From positions 13,953,893-14,017,892 of the forward strand of contig CP141149.1 in NCBI GenBank assembly GCA_035235625.1: a stretch of 64,000 nt of DNA, read 5' to 3'. Each line of letters starts with the position of its first letter. Within the stretch, counting starts at the first letter, position 1. Below are positions 58,464 through 64,000 of the stretch, in pieces. The DNA comes from Saururus chinensis. Its lineage: Eukaryota > Streptophyta > Magnoliopsida > Piperales > Saururaceae. The notes beneath the pieces were generated by a model that saw nothing but the letters and a program-made list of their open reading frames with translations, searched no databases and was not told where the DNA came from. The position numbers were made by a program, and so were the translations under genes.

Positions 58464-61400
58464 TCAAATGGAAGTGCTATTAGGCACTCCCATGCCCGTC
58501 ACCCCAGACTTGGAGAAGGGTTTCAGCAACTGATAAGGTACAATCCCAGCACCACTCCTGTTCTTCAAGCTCATGTCTGAGTTCCTTTCGTCAATAAGAC
58601 CTTCAATTGTCTTCATATTTTCACTGTATCTCTCAAATGCAGCCACTATGACAGGGTCCTCTTTCCATGCGTCCTCCAGCTTCTCCCCCAGGTATTCCTC
58701 ATCTGGCGAATGGTTTGACAGCACGGCAAGTATAGCCATCACCAAGGTTGCCTGTATTTGTGTTGGAAAGCCCTTCAATAGGGTTAAATTAGGATTCTGC
58801 ATAAAGTTGAATAACTCCTCTCTTCCCAACTGGCCATCCTCGGTGGGCATATTATTTCGGGCTATGGTTGGCCTGTTTGGAAAGTAACCTCCATAGGCGT
58901 ACTGGCCAAAATTGACAGCAGCATGGTGGCAAGAAGCAACCCAGATGATGGTGTTAAGGATCTCGACAAGGTCAGAAGGAGTGTCAAGTGAGGGCCATCC
59001 CTCTTCCTTGTCAGGGTGGCCTTTGGTACGGATCTCCGTCCACCATGCTTGGAGCTCAGAGTCAGATTGGACCACGTCTGGGCCAGGGTAGTAATGGAGA
59101 ACATAGTCCTGCAACCAGTCTCTAATGGCCGACCAGAGCAGGAGGCCGTCATTAGCAAATGGGTAATCCTCTATGGCGAGTTTTAGTCCATGCTTTGCTG
59201 AAGAATCTTCGACAGCCACGCCCCTAATGATGAAGAAAATACGAATTAGTTTTCAGATTCAATTCAAAGTTGGGTTATCCTTGTAACTTAACATCTGCAG
59301 CTAATGCAAGCACCTGCTAATCAAGTCAGCTGGGAGGCCTTGTGTGTCGAACCTCCACAACTGGTCATATGCAGCGGAGCTCATCTCCATGGAGTATTTC
59401 TGTGGAGAGAAAGATAATTCTATAATCCCTCCGCCACTGATGAGAATCTGGCGAGCAAGCGAATTGATTTTCATCGTGTATCGCAGATGTGGGAGCAGCA
59501 ATCTGTGTATTGGGTGCATTGCGCTTAATTGACGGTGTGTTGCAATTATGTATGGCTCCATGCAGCAGTGAGTTCTTAGCCTGCAAAAACACATGCATAT
59601 TACTCTTCATTACCTCCCCAGTTGCACATGACTTTGTCATTATAATTTATAATGAGAATAACAAAAAATGCAGCAGGGGAATGGTGAAATATGCTTGAAT
59701 GCAAGATTAATCTGAAATCAAAATGTTTTGTTTTCATGAGATGGAGAAGAGGGTGTAAAAACCATGTACCAGTGGATGACCAGTTCATGATATCCTGACT
59801 CATGGGCGCATATATGAGCCTTAGCCAGCGTCCAAAGATGAGATTCAGTCGGCTCTGAGCTTGGGCTGAAGACTTGCCGCCACTGATGCTGGGTTTCCGA
59901 CTTGGGCCTAGTGAGCTCTATGGCTATGGGGGTCAGTGTGCTGTCATCCTTGAGGAAGAAGAGGGTGCGGGAGGCATACAAGGTGGTTCCCTCCAGCGCC
60001 CTCACCTTGTGCACATAAGGAAGAAGAAAGTCATGGTAGTCGATTATGAAGAGCCTTTTGCGATCCATAGCCTGCACCAGTTAACAGGAACAGCCTTCAC
60101 CATGCAAACTGTACATAAAACGATTATTACATGATATGACCAAATGCTGTGATGCAGTTCTTACCTCTTCAAAAGTCATGAGCCCTTTGATTTGTTGTTC
60201 AATAAGCTTCTTTGTGATCAATGAGTCAGGAGGGCCGTAGAGAGATGGATCAAGTTTGCTTCTGAGAGGGAATTCCTTCAATTGGATAGTGGCATAGGTT
60301 AATAGTTAATCATAGCAAACAACTTTCTTACATCATCATCAATTTTGGAGAAGTTGAGAACTACAGTTTGGTCTAGCGTAATGTTGTTGAGTACAAAATT
60401 GTAAAAGACTTGATATTGTAATTCTCTCTGATCAAACAAGGCCAGAACTAGGTATGGGTAGATAGGGACACCCAAAGGAAGAGCCAAAAATTTTGGCCAC
60501 TGTCTGGCCAATTTTTTTTGGTCATGGTATTTCTCCAAAGCCAGTGGAGGCATTTCCCTTCATATTCATTTGAAAGCTACCTCCCATAATAGTGTTGTCC
60601 AACCAATTTGTTTAGCATTATTTTCAAGATTTCAATGGGGGCAACTGTTCTCATGGGTTAGTGCATTATTTTCAAGATTTCAATGGGGGCTACTGTTCTC
60701 ATGGGTAAATGAGTTTGCTCATTTAAAAGGCAAACTCTTGTGGATTTAAGAAAATTGCCCCTGTTAGGTTTACATAAAAGATACTCTCTTCCATCTCATA
60801 TTAATTGTTTGAATTATCCCATATTAGTTGTCCTATTTCATGTTATCTTTCTCATAATAATTAGTAATTAGTGGATGAAGTAAAAAGAGTTAGTAAACGG
60901 AGTAAAAAGATTAATAAATTGGCTTCCTTACGGAGCTGTTTGTCCTATTCAGCTTTTCATGTCCAAAACATGTTTATTTTTCTTTCCTGAAATTAGGGCA
61001 TGGGTTAGCTCTCCCGCTTCTTTTCCTTATATGTGCTAGAAACTCAATCAACCAACTGCAACCATACTTTTTGTGTTATTTGGTTCTATGAGAACAATAC
61101 ATGCTGGACATTAGTGAAAGTAAGACTAAATTCTGAGTCAAACGTGTCGAAGAATAGGTGGATGCAATATTTATCATCAATCTACTAAATTTGTAGTATT
61201 TATCAAAAATTGATTCAAAATTTAGGCTTCATAAATTTAACTACATCATCTGACTTCTATGCAAAATTGTCCTCTTATGTACCATATTAAGAGCCATATG
61301 TTGGTTGGTACGGCTGATGGTCAGGAAAATGTTAAATTTTTTCCCTAAATGCACATTATTGTATGCTTTGAGCAAATTTTGTGTATGATGTGATTATGCG

Positions 61401-61587
61401 CTGAATTTGCAGAATCTAGATAGACAAGATGGTAGCTGAAGTTGGATCAAACTGTCGAGTAGAATGAGTTTTCAGCAATGTACGTACCGTTACCAGTTGA
61501 ATACTCATAGGATTTACACCAGCCAGAGCTTCACGAGCAAACTCTTCGTCCTTTAGCCACGCAAACCTGTCCCCTGCGACTAGAATG

Positions 61588-61671
<84 letters not shown>

Positions 61672-64000
61672 TTTACTTTGTATCAACTCGGGGGTGTCAA
61701 AGGTTAAAGCATCACCAGCCTGTTGCTTGATGGATGCAACAAGCCGCAAGGGGATGCTCAACAGACCACCCTTGGCAGGCATTGGCATGGTAAAACCTGA
61801 GTCATATATCGCATCAATGGAAGGAAAAGAAGAAAATCCTAGATTTATGTCGACCAGAGCAGTTCCAACTGAAGGTATGGCAGCTTGGAGTACAGACGTA
61901 AATGTCTGCGTTGTGAAGTTTGCCTGCTTCACTTCTGAGAACTCTTCATCCCTGGGCACATAGAAACTCAGACTACGAGTCTCGGATGAAGGGTCTGCAC
62001 CAAAAGACAAAATGAATTAACATAAAAAATGATCATGGCTTGATTACCATAAAGGATATCAACTAAAGTATATTAACTTCCACCAAGCGAAAAAAAAAGA
62101 TTATCAGTCCCACATTAATAGTTCCATTTGAAAATATACTGATTTTATTATATGGAAGGATTCATGATTAAGAGAATGAAAACAAGCTTCTTGGATTATA
62201 TTTTGAAGTACTATGTGGTTTAAATTGAGCCAAATAAAACTATTATAATGTGAACGACTATTTTTTGTCAAATGGAGCTATTAGTTGATATAGGATAGAA
62301 GGAGTATATTAGCTTCACCACTATATTTGAAGCTTTTAGGCTATAATGATAATCAAAATGATAGCAAAGCGGGAGATCCCAAAGAAGAATTGGATTCAAA
62401 ATTCTCAAGAAGGACTAAAACATCATCCCCTTTGGTTCTTGTTGACCCCTTTTTCGAGGGCTAAAAAAATTCAACCCGACTCATTTACTAGACCTGAACC
62501 CAACTCACTTATCTCTGTACTCGACCCGACCCAATTACAGGTAAGGTCAGGGTCAAGGTTTAGGCTCTTGACCCATTTTGAATTTAGGGTCGGGTTGAAC
62601 CCGACCTGCACAACCCAACCAACTCGATTTTTACCCGACTACAAATAATAAAAAACCCTATTATTATAGTGTTGGCCTATTAAACTTATTTATACTATTA
62701 TTATAGTGTTTTTTTAGTGCATATTATGTTGAACTAGAGATGCTTAAACATAAATTTGGGTATGAATAAGATGTTTAGAGCATAGGTGCGATCACACATA
62801 TTTTGCTTTGTAGTAGACATCCATTTTAGGATAACAGAGTATGGTATCTTTAAAGTGTGGTTAATTTATATATAGTTCAATTTCTTTTTTATTATTCTTT
62901 TAGGTGTAGTGAATAAAATTTAAATATGTAATATTTTGTTGTATTCATTACTCATCCTCTCTTCTTCAGAAGGACACATCACACATTAGATTTAGCTCTT
63001 TGTTAAAGGCCTAACAGTCATAATAGGGAGTAGGTTAGGAACATGTAACCAAATAGGGGGATAATAAAGCTCGATGAGAGACAATTTTTAGAGGAGGAAA
63101 ATTGTAATCAAGTGCCAATGGTTGCAAAGGAGGGTAGGGTTATGAACAGTTGAGAAGTAGTTACTGAAATTTTTAAATTAAGACATGCTGAACCGCATGA
63201 TCCTCTTTGGCCATCAAAGAAATAATGTTTAATTTGTTTTGCATTGGTATGTGAGTTATTGAAAGCCAAGTGGGTTGATCATGAGTAAACAAACGTTGAA
63301 GGTTTATTTTGTTATCATTCTCTTAGAATGGAGGAAATGCGACATTATACCTCTAAGGTCTTTGTTGATGATCACTACAAAAAAAAGTATCAGCCACAAA
63401 TTAACCAAAGTACCAAATATTATAAATTAATGTAATATATTTAATTTCATTTGTGTTTGCCCTTTGCAAAGAGAAGGTATATAATACAAGTCTAACAAAA
63501 AAATTGAGGAAAAAAAGTAGGGTTACCCGCATACCCAACCTAACCCGACTCAAGTAGGGTTAGGGTTTGGATGTTCAACCTGATTTAAAAATAAGGTCGG
63601 GTCATGACCCGGCCCGATTTCATTAGTTTAAGATTGAGGATTCAATGACACATCTAATATTTATCTTTGCATTCAGGACAAAACAAGTGACAACTTGAAA
63701 GGAGCAAACGAAAAGAAGGGATTCTTTTTGTGTGCCTCCTCTTATGAAGGAGTCACAAAATATTGTTTGGAAGGAAGGTACCTTTCTTTGAATGTGGTCG
63801 TCCTGTCTTGCACCGCCTGGGGTAAGGGTGGTCTTTGCCGCCCAGGACGGGCCTGATCAGCTCATCACTGAGGTCTGGATTTCCCAAGTCATTGTATGTG
63901 TCATAATCATAAATCCTTTCAGAACACTTCCTTTCACCTTGGCCATTTCCTCGAAGATTTTCTAGCTCCTTCTCTCTTAGTTGCCTTAGACCAGTTGGTG
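58464..64000 (-). CDS. LOX: 13-lipoxygenase-like, second copy, 5' end beyond the window
   Basis: Exons equivalent to 4-10 of copy 1: (64000 and beyond)-63782, 61994-61677, 61573-61488, 60275-60165, 60071-59770, 59580-59314, 59223-58464. Where complete, lengths equal those of copy 1 (318, 86, 111, 302, 267, 760), and there are no stops or frame shifts. [15 protein letters not shown] and the terminal Ile of GVPNSTSI are all kept, so the iron site is intact. Differences cluster in exons 4, 5, 7 and 8 (for example RKCSER for RKSSER and LMTFEE for LLTFEE). The PLAT domain and transit peptide, if present, lie to the right of 64000. It is probably functional, with a role as for copy 1. Confidence 0.88.
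61590..61670. repeat. (GA)n microsatellite filling lipoxygenase intron 5, copy 2
   Basis: An almost pure GA run of about 80 bp in a 103-bp intron (61676-61574). It lacks the GTGA interruptions seen in copy 1. Confidence 0.95.
62457..63628. mobile_element. ACCCGA/GGGTCGG-ended non-autonomous element in lipoxygenase intron 4, copy 2
   Basis: It interrupts sequence that is continuous in copy 1 (at about 41670-41690). Both ends carry CCCGACC, ACCCGAC and GGGTCGGGT words in opposite orientation over 120-180 bp; the middle is AT-rich without coding capacity. A CACTACAAAAAAAAG motif lies near 63376. It belongs to the same family as the sequence at 1-720. The superfamily is unclear; a target duplication was not recognised. 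Confidence 0.65.

Larger units (their letters stand above)
57601..64000. repeat. Segmental duplication, copy 2
   Basis: Matches 31391 onward in the same order and orientation. Lipoxygenase exon 10 differs by only two residues (Tyr/Phe in LLKGxPTQ and Asn/Ser in SDMxLKN), so the duplication is fairly recent. The left boundary at 57601 is sharp. The 3' intergenic part near 58195 is shorter than in copy 1. The right boundary is outside the window. Confidence 0.9.

Noticed and set aside
1..64000. CRISPR array, rRNA operon, tRNA gene or bacterial-style operon
   Set aside because: Nothing of the kind was seen. Spliced genes, MITEs and plant families place the window in a plant nuclear genome.

Overview
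This is a nuclear window from a flowering plant. Genes have many short GT-AG introns, intergenic DNA is AT-rich, transposon debris is abundant, and the recognisable proteins are plant ones: a nucleolar Pumilio-type protein, a DUF246-type O-fucosyltransferase, a plastid-type lipoxygenase, plant mobile domain proteins and receptor-like kinases. I cannot name the species. The captured gene fragments, large transposon-filled introns and low GC suggest a non-grass angiosperm of moderate to large genome size, but that is inference.

Layout. 1-1.6 kb: repeats, including an ACCCGA-rich element and a GC-rich degenerate repeat. 1.6-5.4 kb (minus): a PUM24-like gene with 14 exons seen and the 3' end not found. 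5.4-17.3 kb: a mobile-element compartment with a palindromic AT array (GGAGCAATATTGCTCC type), a DUF1985/Ulp1 cysteine-protease transposon gene, then decayed fragments of cytosolic glutathione reductase and ZNHIT2, then a second array of the same palindrome. 17.5-18.8 kb (minus): broken pieces of two kinase families. 19-22.7 kb: no genes seen. 22.7-27.5 kb: a MULE-like element with terminal inverted repeats, subterminal palindromes and a decayed plant-mobile-domain gene.

29.0-31.9 kb (plus): an intact six-exon O-fucosyltransferase gene. Tail to tail with it, a lipoxygenase gene runs on the minus strand from 52.0 to 32.5 kb. It has ten exons, its phases all agree, and it is predicted to encode 909 aa. 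Its third intron (8.8 kb) holds a CACTA-like element carrying a decayed copine/BONZAI gene fragment. Its fourth intron holds a large ATATCG-type tandem array between about 320-bp direct repeats. 52.9-57.6 kb: repeats and no convincing gene. From 57.6 kb to the right edge is a second copy of the block from the last O-fucosyltransferase exon through the lipoxygenase. The orphan O-fucosyltransferase exon is broken. Lipoxygenase exons 10 to 4 are intact, and its 5' end lies beyond the window.

Expressed genes here are probably PUM24 (rRNA processing), the O-fucosyltransferase (Golgi glycosylation) and the two lipoxygenases (oxylipin synthesis in plastids). Nothing suggests a shared pathway. The strongest signals are structural: gene fragments captured by at least one and perhaps two DNA transposons, and a recent segmental duplication. 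All assignments are from reading translations and splice sites; no searches were run.
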